A DNA stretch of 64,000 bases, taken from Bog-756 sp963831535 (GTDB taxonomy: Bacteria; Actinomycetota; Acidimicrobiia; Acidimicrobiales; RAAP-2). Positions 16,600 through 25,580 of this stretch are shown here, one piece after another. A model generated the notes under the pieces. It was given only the letters and a program-made list of their open reading frames with translations. It did not search any database and was not told the origin of the DNA. The stretch is taken from assembly GCA_963831535.1 (NCBI GenBank), contig CAWHQP010000006.1, forward strand, positions 256,058 through 320,057. Direction: 5' to 3'. Position 1 is the stretch's first letter. Each line of letters begins with the position of its first letter. A program made the position numbers and the translations under genes.

Positions 16600-16625
16600 T
16601 GAGACACTAAGGTCGGATCGTCTCA
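16600..16625. promoter_or_regulatory. Inverted repeat TGAGAC-N14-GTCTCA
   Basis: Perfect 6-bp arms with a 14-base spacer lie 120 bases upstream of the MDR gene. The same arms, the same 14-base spacing and the same right flank (GTCTCACCCT) recur at 24252-24279. A shared operator is one reading; two hairpins is another. Confidence 0.4.
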
Positions 16626-16744
16626 CCCTTGGGCCTCCACGGTCGAGGAGTGTGGCCGTGCGCCGACCGGTGGGTGCCGGGACCGGTCCGGTGCCCGAGG
16701 AGTGGGAGCAGGCAGGACGACGTAGGGACCAAGGGGGATGTGCC

Positions 16745-17788
16745 ATGACGACGATGCTGGCCGTGCAGGTCACCAGGAACGGAACGCCCGGGGAGGTGCT
16801 GGCCGTCCAGACCGTCGAACGGCCGGAACCCGAGGCGGGTGAGGTCCGGGTCAAGGTGGCCGCGGCTTCGCTCAACTTCAACGACATCGACCGTTGCCTG
16901 GGCACGCTGGTGTCGGTCCCCACGCCGCCGCCCTACACGCTGGGTATGGACGTCTGCGGGGTGGTGGACGCGGCGGGCGAGGGTGCCGAGGAGTGGCTGG
17001 GCCGGCGGGTGGTGGCCATCACCAAGACGGCACTCGGCGGCATTGCCGAGTACGCCATCGCCCCCGCCATCTCGGTGTTCGACGCCCCCGCTCAACTGGA
17101 CGACGCCGAGGCCACAGCCTTCCTGTTGACCTTCCAGACGTCCCATCTGGCTCTGTTCAAGCGGGGTCGCCTGGCGGCCGGCGAGACCCTGGTCGTCCAC
17201 GCCGCGGCCAGTGGACTGGGTACGGCCGGCATCCAGCTGGGGAAGGCCAAGGGAGCCCGGGTGATCGCGGTGGCCGGCGGCCCGGAGAAGGGTGCCCTGT
17301 GCCGGGCACTCGGGGCCGACCAGGTGGTGGACCACCTCGAGGAGGACTTCGTCGAGGCGGTCCTGGCGGCCACCGACGACGCCGGAGCCGACGTGGTCTA
17401 CGACCTGACCGGTGGCGACTTCGTGGAGCGGTCGTGGCGATGCACGGCACACGGGGGCCGCTACCTCGCCGTGGGCTTCGCCGACGACAACGAGAACGGC
17501 ATGACCGGACGACCCCTGCGCATGGCCTGCATCGGCAACATCGACATCGTGGCGGTGATGGTGGCCTGGGCCGACTCCGTCGATCCGGGGATGCGGCGCT
17601 TCGGCTTCAATCCCTTCGGTCGGGACGTGGCCGACGAGATCCACGCCGACCTGCTGGCCATGGTGGCCGACGGTTCGATCCGGCCCTCCATCGGCCGGCG
17701 GGTGTCCATGGAGGAGGCCGGCGCGGCCCTCGACGAGCACCGGCAACGCCGTTCGTTGGGCCGCACCGTGGTCGAGGTGGGCGGGTGA
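16745..17788 (+). CDS. MDR superfamily (quinone oxidoreductase-like) NADPH dehydrogenase
   Basis: A 347-residue medium-chain reductase of the zinc-independent quinone oxidoreductase/acryloyl-CoA reductase type. It has an N-terminal GroES-like domain with NFNDIDRCLG, then a Rossmann domain with AAASGLGTAGIQLGKAKGA. The Cys/His zinc ligands of alcohol dehydrogenases are absent. Several residues (FGFNPFGRD, LDEHRQRRSLGRTVVEV) match the NADPH:quinone reductase tail. ATG 16745 follows an AAGGGGG ribosome site. Its stop overlaps the GTG of the sulfotransferase gene (GTGA), so the two are co-translated. Confidence 0.87.
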   Translation: MTTMLAVQVTRNGTPGEVLAVQTVERPEPEAGEVRVKVAAASLNFNDIDRCLGTLVSVPTPPPYTLGMDVCGVVDAAGEGAEEWLGRRVVAITKTALGGIAEYAIAPAISVFDAPAQLDDAEATAFLLTFQTSHLALFKRGRLAAGETLVVHAAASGLGTAGIQLGKAKGARVIAVAGGPEKGALCRALGADQVVDHLEEDFVEAVLAATDDAGADVVYDLTGGDFVERSWRCTAHGGRYLAVGFADDNENGMTGRPLRMACIGNIDIVAVMVAWADSVDPGMRRFGFNPFGRDVADEIHADLLAMVADGSIRPSIGRRVSMEEAGAALDEHRQRRSLGRTVVEVGG

Positions 17789-19068
17789 CGCCGCCGCCTC
17801 CGACGGGTTCCACCACGACGGACTACACCTGGCGCGACTCCGAGCTGAGCAGCCCGGTGCTCAAGGCCCTCAACGCCGTGGGCGGCACGATCAAGCGACT
17901 GGGCCGAGAGGTCCCCTCACTGGACCCGGGTGCGGTGGTCCGGGCCGCCACCAAGAAGGCGGGCTCTCCCGATCTGGGCTCGGACTCCTACCAGGAGCCC
18001 CTCGAGGTGTTCCTCGGCTCGTGTGAGACCGAGGCCGAGCTCACCACGTTCGGACGCATCCTCGTCACCAAGATGCTCGCCGCCGCCCTCACCAACCGGA
18101 TCGAGCTCCACCGGTGGGCCACCGAGCACCCCGCCGTGAGCAAGGAGACCATCGACAGCCCCTGGATCATCGTCGGTCTGCCGAGGACGGGCACGAGCCT
18201 GCTCTCCATGCTGCTCGGGCTGGATCCCATAGCCCGTCCGTTGCGGCAGTGGGAAGCGGCCCACCTCATCCCGCCCCCCACCCTCGAGGGGGCCGAGGAG
18301 GACCCGCGGATCGCCCTCACGGCCAAGGAGCTCGACGGTCTGCTGAAGCTGAATCCGCCCCTCCGGGCCATGCACCCCTTCGGGGCCACCCTGGCCCAGG
18401 AGTGCGTGTCCCTGTTCATGTACGACGTGCGCACCCTGGCCCTCGAGACCCAGGCCCACGTCCCCACCTACGCCCGGTGGTTGGAGCAGGCAGACATGGC
18501 TCCCGCCTACGCCCAGCACAAGCTGGCCCTCCAGGCCCTGCAGTCGGCCCAGCCCACGGAGCGCTGGATCCTGAAGACGCCCAACCACCTCTGGCACCTG
18601 GATGCCCTCCTGGCCGCCTACCCCGACGCCCGGATCATCTGGACCCACCGGGATCCGGGACCGGTCGTGACCTCGTTGGCCAGCCTGGCCAATGCCGGGC
18701 AGCGTCCCCTGACCTCCCGGGCCGACCCCCGTCCGGCGGCCGAGGAGTGGAAGCGCAAGTGTGCCTTCGCCCTGGGCTCGGCGGTGGCCTACGACGAGTT
18801 GGCCGCCGACGGGTGGTGCCAGCACGTCGCCTACGACGCCCTCGTCGCCGACCCCCTGGGCGCGGTGCGGAGCCTGTACCGTGCCGTTGGGGACGAGGTG
18901 AGCGACCTGCACGCCCGGCGCATGGAGGCGTTCCTCGAACAGCGGCCCCAGGACGCCTTCGGGAACCACCGCTACGACCCGGCGGACTTCGGCTGGACCT
19001 ATGCCGGACTGTCCGAGGAGTTCGCCGACTACACCTCGCGCTATCACGTCACGCCCGAGAGGCGCTGA
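17785..19068 (+). CDS. Sulfotransferase family protein
   Basis: A 427-residue PAPS-dependent sulfotransferase-like protein. The 5'-phosphosulfate loop reads WIIVGLPRTGTSLLSMLLG (about residue 130), and the 3'-phosphate segment is in WILKTPNHLWHLDALLAAYP followed by IIWTHRDPGPVVTSLASL. These fit the Sulfotransfer_3 type found in many actinobacteria, whose acceptors are mostly unknown. The preceding 130 residues are helical and specific to this subgroup. It is translationally coupled to the MDR gene, so a shared small-molecule substrate is likely, though not identified. Confidence 0.87.
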   Translation: MTPPPPTGSTTTDYTWRDSELSSPVLKALNAVGGTIKRLGREVPSLDPGAVVRAATKKAGSPDLGSDSYQEPLEVFLGSCETEAELTTFGRILVTKMLAAALTNRIELHRWATEHPAVSKETIDSPWIIVGLPRTGTSLLSMLLGLDPIARPLRQWEAAHLIPPPTLEGAEEDPRIALTAKELDGLLKLNPPLRAMHPFGATLAQECVSLFMYDVRTLALETQAHVPTYARWLEQADMAPAYAQHKLALQALQSAQPTERWILKTPNHLWHLDALLAAYPDARIIWTHRDPGPVVTSLASLANAGQRPLTSRADPRPAAEEWKRKCAFALGSAVAYDELAADGWCQHVAYDALVADPLGAVRSLYRAVGDEVSDLHARRMEAFLEQRPQDAFGNHRYDPADFGWTYAGLSEEFADYTSRYHVTPERR

Positions 19069-19124
19069 ACCCGGATCCATCCGGCCATTTGGGCCTCCAC
19101 GCTGCGGGGCCGTACCATGCGGTT

Positions 19125-20063
19125 ATGTCTGAACGCTCCCGCAACCTCCCTCGCCGCTCGTGCATGTCGTCCCCCGGGTCGAACGAGCGCTTCCTGGCCA
19201 AGGCGCCCACCGTGCCGGCCGACATGAGCTTTCTCGACCTCGAGGACTCCGTCGCCCCCCTGGAGAAGGAGGCGGCCCGGGCCAAGGTGGCCGATGCCAT
19301 CAAGAACCTTGCCTGGGACGACCGTGTCCTCTGCGTACGTATCAACGCCTGGGACACCGAGTGGACCTACGGCGACGTGATCGACGTGGTGTCCAACGCC
19401 GGCGAGCGCCTCGACGAGCTGATGCTCCCCAAGGTGCAGAGCGCGGCCGAGGTGGTGGCCCTCGACCTTCTGCTCACCCAGGTGGAGAAGAAGAGCGGGC
19501 TGCCGGTGGGCCACGTCGGCATCGAGGCCCAGATCGAGACCACCCGCGGCCTCATCAACGTGGAGGAGATCTGCGCCGCGTCGCCCCGTCTTGAGACCAT
19601 CATCTTCGGGCCCGCCGATTTCGCCGCCTCCATGGAGATGCCGGTGCTGACCGGTGGCGTGTCCATCCCCGAGTATCCGGGCGACCACTTCAACTACGTC
19701 TTCTCCAAGATCCTCATGGCCGGCCGGGCCAACGGGCTCCAGGTGATCGACGGGCCCTTCCTCAAGATCCGAGAGTTGGACAGCCTCCGGGAGTTCTCGC
19801 AGCGGACGCGGGTCCTCGGCTACGACGGCAAGTGGGCCCTCACCCCCGACCAGGTGGGCGTGCTCAACGAGGTGTACTCGCCGACCCAGGAGCAGTTCGA
19901 CAAGGCCTGGGACATCCTGGATGCCTACCGCAAGGCCACCGAGGACGACCGCACCGGCGCGGTCATGTTCGGCGACGAGATGATCGACGAGGCCTCCGCC
20001 AAGATGGCCACCAAGTTCGTCACCCGCGGCGAACGGGCCGGCCTGTCCCGGTCGTCGGGCTGA
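19125..20063 (+). CDS. mcl: HpcH/HpaI-CitE family CoA ester lyase, probable malyl-CoA/beta-methylmalyl-CoA lyase
   Basis: A 312-residue TIM-barrel lyase. It has RRSCMSSPGSNERFLAKAPT at the N-terminus, the acidic metal site LDLEDSVAPLEKEAAR, the CoA-site Arg in VRINAWDTEWTYGD, and GIEAQIET plus FGPADF further on. The ending GDEMIDEASAKMA closely fits my memory of the actinobacterial malyl-CoA/beta-methylmalyl-CoA lyase encoded beside ccr in Streptomyces, more than citrate lyase beta. It would cleave beta-methylmalyl-CoA to glyoxylate and propionyl-CoA in the ethylmalonyl-CoA pathway. Genes for two other steps (20989-22605 and 25581-26093) lie close by. Confidence 0.82.
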   Translation: MSERSRNLPRRSCMSSPGSNERFLAKAPTVPADMSFLDLEDSVAPLEKEAARAKVADAIKNLAWDDRVLCVRINAWDTEWTYGDVIDVVSNAGERLDELMLPKVQSAAEVVALDLLLTQVEKKSGLPVGHVGIEAQIETTRGLINVEEICAASPRLETIIFGPADFAASMEMPVLTGGVSIPEYPGDHFNYVFSKILMAGRANGLQVIDGPFLKIRELDSLREFSQRTRVLGYDGKWALTPDQVGVLNEVYSPTQEQFDKAWDILDAYRKATEDDRTGAVMFGDEMIDEASAKMATKFVTRGERAGLSRSSG

Positions 20064-20207
20064 CCGGCGGCGACCGGGCACCACAGGCCGGCTCGACCCG
20101 GGGGTCCGACATGGCGACCGGCGATGTCAGAGACCGGGCGTTTCGTCCTTCGGGCTCGTCGGGTCCCACCGGGCCCCAACCGGGCGGGCCACCGGGTCGT
20201 TATCCGG

Positions 20208-20957
20208 TCAGAACGTGAACCGGCGGTGCCACTCGTCCAGCACGGTGTAGTCCCCGTGCACGTCCACCGGGCTCAACGTGGGCCGGTGGTAGAGGGTGAG
20301 TTCGAGGTCGGAGGTGGTGCCGCTGACCACCAGGTCACCACGCTCACTCGGGGCCTCGTCCTGGGTCCCTCGCACCACCTCGACCCGGTCGTGGCCGAGG
20401 GTGACCTCCCATTCCGTGCCGAGCTCGCTGGACCGGAGGGTGAGGATCCGACCGCTGCCCGCGCCCGGGTGGTTGTCGCCTGACAGGAGCACATCGACGA
20501 TCTCGTCGATCCCGTCAGCGGCTAGTTCCGTGGGGATCGGGGTGCAGATGCCGCGTGAGGCCTGGGCGTCATAGCGGTGGACGGCCAACTCGTGCGCGCA
20601 CCGTCGGGCCACGAACCTGGCCGAGTGGTCACCCTCGAACCACGTCCACACCGGGGTGCCGGCCGGAGTGGCCTCCAACCGGTCGATGAGGTCGGTGCTG
20701 GCACCGGCCACCCAGTGGGGCAGCTCGTCGTCGTCGGGCGGATCGGGTAGCGGGGTCTTCGGTTGGTCGGTGCCCTCGCACAGCACGTGGCTCCAGAAGC
20801 CGCAGAACTGCCCGACGTGCACGGCCAGGTCCCGGACCTCCCAGCCCTCGCAGGTCGGCACCACGTCATCCATCTCCCCGGCCTCGAGGGCGAACATCAA
20901 CGCCGCCGTCTCGGTCCGGACGGCGCTGACGAACGAGGAGTGCTCCACGTTGGTCAC
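20208..20957 (-). CDS. Maleylpyruvate isomerase / mycothiol-dependent (DinB-like) family protein
   Basis: A 249-residue protein with the actinobacterial maleylpyruvate isomerase N-terminal helical bundle (CEGWEVRDLAVHVGQF, a metal-binding His in VHVGQF; ARRCAHELAVHRYDAQ, a second His) and the C-terminal alpha/beta lipid-transfer-like domain. Such proteins use mycothiol or act as metal-dependent hydrolases. The real substrate is rarely known. The start is GTG 20957, which lies 31 bases from the upstream acyl-CoA dehydrogenase stop on the same strand, so co-transcription is likely. Confidence 0.85.
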   Translation of the reverse strand: MTNVEHSSFVSAVRTETAALMFALEAGEMDDVVPTCEGWEVRDLAVHVGQFCGFWSHVLCEGTDQPKTPLPDPPDDDELPHWVAGASTDLIDRLEATPAGTPVWTWFEGDHSARFVARRCAHELAVHRYDAQASRGICTPIPTELAADGIDEIVDVLLSGDNHPGAGSGRILTLRSSELGTEWEVTLGHDRVEVVRGTQDEAPSERGDLVVSGTTSDLELTLYHRPTLSPVDVHGDYTVLDEWHRRFTF

Positions 20958-20988
20958 GGTACTCGGCCCGGCCGGGGCCCGACAGGGC

Positions 20989-22605
20989 TCAGGTGCCGAT
21001 GTCGCTGACCAGGCGTCGGGCGATGACCTTGAGGGCCAGGGTCTCATCGGCCCCCTCGAAGATGGACAGCACTCGGGCGTCCACGAAATACCGACTGACC
21101 GGGAACTCCTCGGCGTAGCCCATGCCCCCGTGGATCTGGAGGGCTTCGCGGGTGACCCACTCGGCGGCCCGGCATACATAGGCCTTGATCATGGAGGCCT
21201 CGAGCGTCCCTTCCCCCTTGGCCATCAGGCGGGCCACCTCGTAGGAGAACTGACGCGCCGCCTGGATGAGTACGGCCATCCGGGCCAACTTGGCCCGGGT
21301 CAACTGGTAGTCGAGGATGGGCTCGCCGAACACCGTCCGGTTGGCGGCGTACTCCAGGGCGGCCTCGTAGGCGGCCTGCATGACGCCGATGGCCCGGGCC
21401 GCCGTCTGCAGGCGCCCGTTCTCGAACCCCTGCATCTGCAGGTAGAAGCCCTTCCCCAGGCCGTCCCGGCCGCCGACCAGGTTGGCGTCGGGTACGAACC
21501 AGTTCTCGAAGGCCACCTCGTAGGAGTGCATGCCGCGGTAGCCGAGGGTGTCGATGGCCCGCCCCTCCATCCGTCCCGCCGGTCGGGCGTCGGTCTCCGC
21601 CACCTGGGAGAACAGGAACCCGTGTCCCTCCGCCTGGGGCTTCTCCACCAGGAAGAGGGACAGTCCCCGGTGGGCCTTGGCCCGATCGGGATCGGTGCGG
21701 GCCAGCAGCATGAGCACATCGGCGCGGGCAGCGAACGTGCACCAGGTCTTGACCCCGTTGATCAGCCAACCCCCCGCGGTCGGCGTGGCCGAGGTCACCA
21801 CTCCGGCCACATCGGATCCGTAGTCGGGCTCGGTGACCGCCACCGCCCCCATCGTCTCGGCCGTGGCCAGTCTCGGGAGCCAGTACTGCTTCTGATCCTC
21901 TGTGCCTCCGTGGACCAGGGCCCGCGTGAGGATCTCCGGTCGGGTGATCAATGAACCACCGGCCCCCAACGAGCCCCAGGACAGTTCCTCGGTGGCCACT
22001 ACCATGCCCAGGTAGTCGGCCTCGCCCCCCGTGGCGAACCCCCCGTACTCCTCGGGGACCGACATGCCGAATCCTCCCATCTCGGCCATCCCGGCGATGA
22101 TCTCTTCGGGTATGTCGGTGTTGGCCCGGTGGATGTGCTCCGCCCGGGGTCTGATCTGCTCCTCGGCGAACCGGTGAAAGGTCTCCCGGACCAACTCGAA
22201 GTCGGCGTCGAGGTGTCGGTCCCCGGGGCGGTCGGCCAGGGAGGCCAGGAACGTCGGATCGCGGAAGGTGGCCACGAACGCCTCGGCCGGCGCCATCCAC
22301 CCGCTGGCCACGTCCCAGTGGGCGGCACGGCCGACGAGACGGGTGGCCAGGTCGGCGACGGTGTCGGCGGCGAAGGTGCAGGCGATGCGGGCCTCGGTCT
22401 CGCCGTGGGACCCGTAGGCCAGGAAGGACTCGGCCGTCCGGACGGCGGCCGCAGCGTGAGCGACGTCGTAGGCCAGGACCTCGGCCGCGTCGGGGCCGCC
22501 GGCTTCGACGAGGGCTCTGGTGCCGGAATCGACGACCGATCGGGCCAGGCTCAGCGCGTCGGAGGCGGCCCGCAGGTCAGCGGCAGAAACAGGGTCGGAG
22601 GTCAC
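20989..22605 (-). CDS. mcd: Acyl-CoA dehydrogenase, probable (2S)-methylsuccinyl-CoA dehydrogenase
   Basis: A 538-residue flavoprotein, about 150 residues longer than a standard acyl-CoA dehydrogenase. The extra N-terminal helical domain (residues 1-145, ALSLARSVVDSGTRALVEAG, HAAAAVRTAESFLAYGSHGE) is the hallmark of methylsuccinyl-CoA dehydrogenase in the ethylmalonyl-CoA pathway. The FAD-binding core shows AVTEPDYGSDVAG and the C-terminal IHGGMGYAEEFPVSRYF. The catalytic-base region is VLSIFEGADE. It would make mesaconyl-CoA, the substrate of the MaoC hydratase at 25581. No ccr or ecm gene is in the window. Confidence 0.82.
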   Translation of the reverse strand: MTSDPVSAADLRAASDALSLARSVVDSGTRALVEAGGPDAAEVLAYDVAHAAAAVRTAESFLAYGSHGETEARIACTFAADTVADLATRLVGRAAHWDVASGWMAPAEAFVATFRDPTFLASLADRPGDRHLDADFELVRETFHRFAEEQIRPRAEHIHRANTDIPEEIIAGMAEMGGFGMSVPEEYGGFATGGEADYLGMVVATEELSWGSLGAGGSLITRPEILTRALVHGGTEDQKQYWLPRLATAETMGAVAVTEPDYGSDVAGVVTSATPTAGGWLINGVKTWCTFAARADVLMLLARTDPDRAKAHRGLSLFLVEKPQAEGHGFLFSQVAETDARPAGRMEGRAIDTLGYRGMHSYEVAFENWFVPDANLVGGRDGLGKGFYLQMQGFENGRLQTAARAIGVMQAAYEAALEYAANRTVFGEPILDYQLTRAKLARMAVLIQAARQFSYEVARLMAKGEGTLEASMIKAYVCRAAEWVTREALQIHGGMGYAEEFPVSRYFVDARVLSIFEGADETLALKVIARRLVSDIGT

Positions 22606-22669
22606 GCTCCAAGCGTACCGGCCCGGGCCCCACCGACCTCAACCGGCCGGACCGATGGGCGCCCCGCAA

Positions 22670-22697
22670 CCGGGCCGGCCGATCTCGGCCGGCCCGG
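22670..22697. terminator. Strong hairpin after the substrate-binding protein gene
   Basis: A perfect 13-bp inverted repeat with a 2-base centre (CCGGGCCGGCCGA and its complement) begins six bases past the stop of the minus-strand gene at 22703. No T-run follows, but the position and stability fit a GC-rich terminator that separates this gene from mcd downstream. Confidence 0.6.
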
Positions 22698-22702
22698 CCG
22701 AC

Positions 22703-23989
22703 TCACGCCGGCGGGTTGATGTAGCTGTAGTTGCAGCGGTAGCCGTGGGTGCTGCCGGTGACCGGCGGATCGTCGCTCGTACGTTCGAACTGACCGTTGA
22801 CCACCTTTGCGATCAGGTAGCAATTGCCGATGGTCTTGGCCGCCGGGTCGGTCGGGGCGATGATGTGGTTCCCGTCGAAGCTGGTGATCTTGGACAGGGC
22901 CTGTAGCTCGGATCCCCGACTGGGATCCGAGCCCGCGTTCTTCAGTGCCTGAGTGAACAGCTCCATCGACAGCCATGCATAGAGCGTGTAGAGGTCGGTG
23001 TGGAACCCGGGCGACGCCACATTGACCCAGTGGAGGAAGGTGGCCACGGCCGGGACCGTGGCGGAGTCCTGACCGAGATAGAGCGAGGTGTTCTGTTCCA
23101 GGTAGTCGCCGTTGATGGCGGCGGCCCCCCCGGAGTCCTGGGCGAGGGTGTCGGTGTAGGTGGCCGCCCCGAGCACCACTGCGGGGTGGAAGTTCTGCTC
23201 GACGAGGTCCTTCAACAACGACGCCGCGTAGCTCTCGGACATGCCCTCCACGAAGAGGATCTTCACCCCCATGTTCTTCATGGCGATCACGTTCTGTGTG
23301 AAGTCGGTGGTGGACACGGTGTAGGTCGGGTCGTAGATGACCTTGAAGCCGACCTTGTCCAGGACGTTCTTCTGGCCCGCCCAGTCGGCCTCGGCGGAGG
23401 CGAACGCCCCGACCATGGCCCCGGCGGCGTGAATGTCGTTCGGGTACTTCGTCTTCACGAACTGCAGCGGACCCTCCTCCCAACCGGCGTTGAGCGGAAC
23501 GGCGCTGTAGACGTTGGGAAGCTTGTTGGTGACGGGATCGAGCACGACCGAGACGTCGGGCATGCCCGGATTCGTCTTCAGCAGGGCGCCCCCGAAGCTG
23601 TCCTCCAGCGAGAAGTCCCCGACCATGGCGAAGTCGCTGTTGATGGCGCTCTGGGTGGCCTGCCTGTTGGTGGCCCCGCTGAACTGGTCGTCCGAGTCGG
23701 TGATGACCAGCTTGCGCCCATTGATCCCACCCGTCGAGTTCACGTAGTCGGCGTACGCCTGGTCGCCGACTGTCGCCCCTTTAAACAGGCCGGCCGACAG
23801 GGTGGACACGTTGGCCAGCTGTACCTCCGTCTTGGTGATGCCGGTGTGATCCTGGAAGGCACTGGCCGGGATCTTCGAGTCGGTCGAGGCCGACGCCACA
23901 CCGTTGGTCGTGATGACGACGGCCGACGTGGCGACGACCAGCGCCAAGCTCAGCACGGCCCCACGCATCTTCAACGAAGTAGGTCTCAC
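22703..23989 (-). CDS. ABC-type branched-chain amino-acid-like substrate-binding protein
   Basis: A 428-residue exported periplasmic-binding-fold protein (Peripla_BP_6/LivJ type). The signal segment is at residues about 8-35 (GAVLSLALVVATSAVVITTN). The fold is shown by TEVQLANVSTLSAGLFKGAT, YADYVNSTGGINGRKLVITD and AMVGDFSLEDSFGG. Ligand and permease are unknown: no Liv permease or ATPase genes are next to it, so it is an orphan binding protein or uses a distant transporter. The GTG start at 23989 has GGGGGAG seven bases before it. A promoter and a hairpin terminator flank it, so it is probably monocistronic. Confidence 0.87.
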   Translation of the reverse strand: MRPTSLKMRGAVLSLALVVATSAVVITTNGVASASTDSKIPASAFQDHTGITKTEVQLANVSTLSAGLFKGATVGDQAYADYVNSTGGINGRKLVITDSDDQFSGATNRQATQSAINSDFAMVGDFSLEDSFGGALLKTNPGMPDVSVVLDPVTNKLPNVYSAVPLNAGWEEGPLQFVKTKYPNDIHAAGAMVGAFASAEADWAGQKNVLDKVGFKVIYDPTYTVSTTDFTQNVIAMKNMGVKILFVEGMSESYAASLLKDLVEQNFHPAVVLGAATYTDTLAQDSGGAAAINGDYLEQNTSLYLGQDSATVPAVATFLHWVNVASPGFHTDLYTLYAWLSMELFTQALKNAGSDPSRGSELQALSKITSFDGNHIIAPTDPAAKTIGNCYLIAKVVNGQFERTSDDPPVTGSTHGYRCNYSYINPPA

Positions 23990-24080
23990 CGTTCAGCTCC
24001 CCCAGATATCTCGGTCTATTTGTCAGACAGACCCGGCCGCAGTAATCCCCATGGCTCCGTGTCTGTCGAGCGAATGGCTG

Positions 24081-24111
24081 ACTCTACGCTACCGAGTCGC
24101 TGAAGTGTCAA
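24081..24111 (-). promoter_or_regulatory. Candidate promoter of the substrate-binding protein gene
   Basis: On the minus strand TTGACA (24111-24106) is followed after 19 bases by TAGAGT (24086-24081). This gives a leader of about 85 bases before the GTG at 23989. The spacer is two bases longer than ideal. Confidence 0.4.
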
Positions 24112-24251
24112 GCAGGGGATAAGTACGGCGCTGACGTGGGACAACTGTGGTTCTGATCACTCTCGAGCCCTATGCACCCCTGGAGGTCTTCACCAAAAAG
24201 AGTGGCATCAATACGGAGTTGACCCGTTGTGGGACCGACCAATTGACTATC

Positions 24252-24279
24252 GTGAGACTTAGCAATTTGACTGTCTCAC
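24252..24279. promoter_or_regulatory. Inverted repeat GTGAGAC-N14-GTCTCAC in a 370-base gene-free stretch
   Basis: Perfect 7-bp arms around 14 bases, within the untranslated stretch 23990-24357, which is noticeably AT-richer than its surroundings. The stretch also holds the candidate promoter at 24081-24111 and two TTGAC elements (AATTGAC, AATTTGAC) around this repeat; I see no gene in it. The repeat matches the one at 16600-16625 in arms, spacing and right flank. Confidence 0.45.
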
Positions 24280-24357
24280 CCTGACCAGCGGCGGTACTGG
24301 CCCAGGCTCCGCCTTGGGCCACCATCGGTGACCGGTCGGTCAGGACGGACTCGATCG

Positions 24358-25005
24358 TCAGTCCGGCGGAACTTGTGCCACCACGGTGACCAGAGGGGGC
24401 AGGACCACCGGATCGTCACCCGGATCCACCTCGGTCACGATCCGGAGGTAGTCGGACACCGGGCCCGGTCCGGCGCCGGCCGGCGCCTCGGCCCAGGCGT
24501 CGACGGTGACCAGTCCAGCATCGCGGGCGAGAGAGGGGAGCAGGGCACCGATGTCGGGGTGGCGGGCGGACGGCATGGAGAAGGGTTCGCCGTCGATCCG
24601 ACCGGCCGAGGTGATCGGCTCCTGGGCCACCACCCAGCCTCCGGGCCGGACGGCGGACGCCATTCGGGCCAACACCGCGCCCGGGTTCACCACGTGGAGG
24701 AGGAGAAAACGGCAGAAGGCCAGGTCTACGAGTTCGGGGAGTCGGAGGTCCTCGCCGGACTGGGTGATGGCCAGGACCTGACTGTGGGCCGCCGCCGCCT
24801 CGGCCACCTCGTCCCGGGCCATGGGGTCACTGTCGACGGCGTAGACCCGGCCGTCCCGGCCCACGATCTCGGCCAGGGCCACCGACACGTCCCCACCGCC
24901 GGCACCGATGTCGGCGCAGGTCCACCCCGGACCGATGCCGAGCCGCTCGAGTGCGGTGGCCAGCGGCCGCCGGTAGACGTCGTCACGCAGCCCCCTGAAC
25001 TCCAT
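24358..25005 (-). CDS. Class I SAM-dependent methyltransferase
   Basis: A 215-residue Rossmann-type methyltransferase. The SAM-binding motif I reads CADIGAGGGDVSVALAE, the acidic residue of motif II is in VYAVDSDPMA, and RPGGWVVAQEP marks the post-catalytic strand. It starts MEFRGLRDDVYRRPLA and lacks any membrane segment. The acceptor is unknown and neighbours give no hint. A second protein of the same general type is at 58478-59284. Confidence 0.82.
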   Translation of the reverse strand: MEFRGLRDDVYRRPLATALERLGIGPGWTCADIGAGGGDVSVALAEIVGRDGRVYAVDSDPMARDEVAEAAAAHSQVLAITQSGEDLRLPELVDLAFCRFLLLHVVNPGAVLARMASAVRPGGWVVAQEPITSAGRIDGEPFSMPSARHPDIGALLPSLARDAGLVTVDAWAEAPAGAGPGPVSDYLRIVTEVDPGDDPVVLPPLVTVVAQVPPD

Positions 25006-25144
25006 GGGCTCAGGCTATCGGCCCATCGGGCCGACCCCGGGGCCGACCTGACGGCGATCGCCCGGGATCAGAGGCCGCCGGGCACGGACCGGAAGGGCGC
25101 CGCTCCGTACCGCTCCGGCTCCGGCAGCCGGTAACCTCACTAAC

Positions 25145-25576
25145 GTGCGAGTCACCATGATGCTGTGCGATGCGGCCCAGGTCTCCGACGGCAAGCTCTA
25201 CGTGCTCGGTGGGGGCTGGAGCATGACCGGCCCCGACCCGGTTCCGTCAGCCATCGCGCTCAAGATCGACGTCGGCTGGCACGAGGCCGAGCTGGCGCAC
25301 CACTGGGAACTCTTCTTGGAGGATGCCGACGGCCGGCCGGTCCTGGTCGAGACGCCTGAGGGTGAACACCCGGTCGAAGTCCGGGGTGAGTTCACCGTGG
25401 GCCGTCCACCGGGGATCCCCGAGGGCTCGCCCATCGACGTGGCCCTGGCTGTCAACCTGGGTCCGCTCCCCCTCACCCCGGGTACCCGTTACACCTGGCG
25501 GATGGCCATCGACGGCGAGTCGCAGACCGACTGGGTCCTCGGCTTCACCACGCGGCCCACGCTCGTCCGGGACTGA
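25145..25576 (+). CDS. DUF6941-like protein of unknown function
   Basis: A 143-residue protein starting at GTG 25145. The opening MRVTMMLCDAAQVSDGKLYV and the phrase LGGGWSMTGPDPVPSAIALK match small actinobacterial proteins annotated as DUF6941. It is predicted to be a compact beta-sandwich with no catalytic motif I can see. It ends four bases before the MaoC hydratase start, so the two are in one operon. The function of the family is not known to me. Confidence 0.75.
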   Translation: MRVTMMLCDAAQVSDGKLYVLGGGWSMTGPDPVPSAIALKIDVGWHEAELAHHWELFLEDADGRPVLVETPEGEHPVEVRGEFTVGRPPGIPEGSPIDVALAVNLGPLPLTPGTRYTWRMAIDGESQTDWVLGFTTRPTLVRD

Positions 25577-25580
25577 TCCG

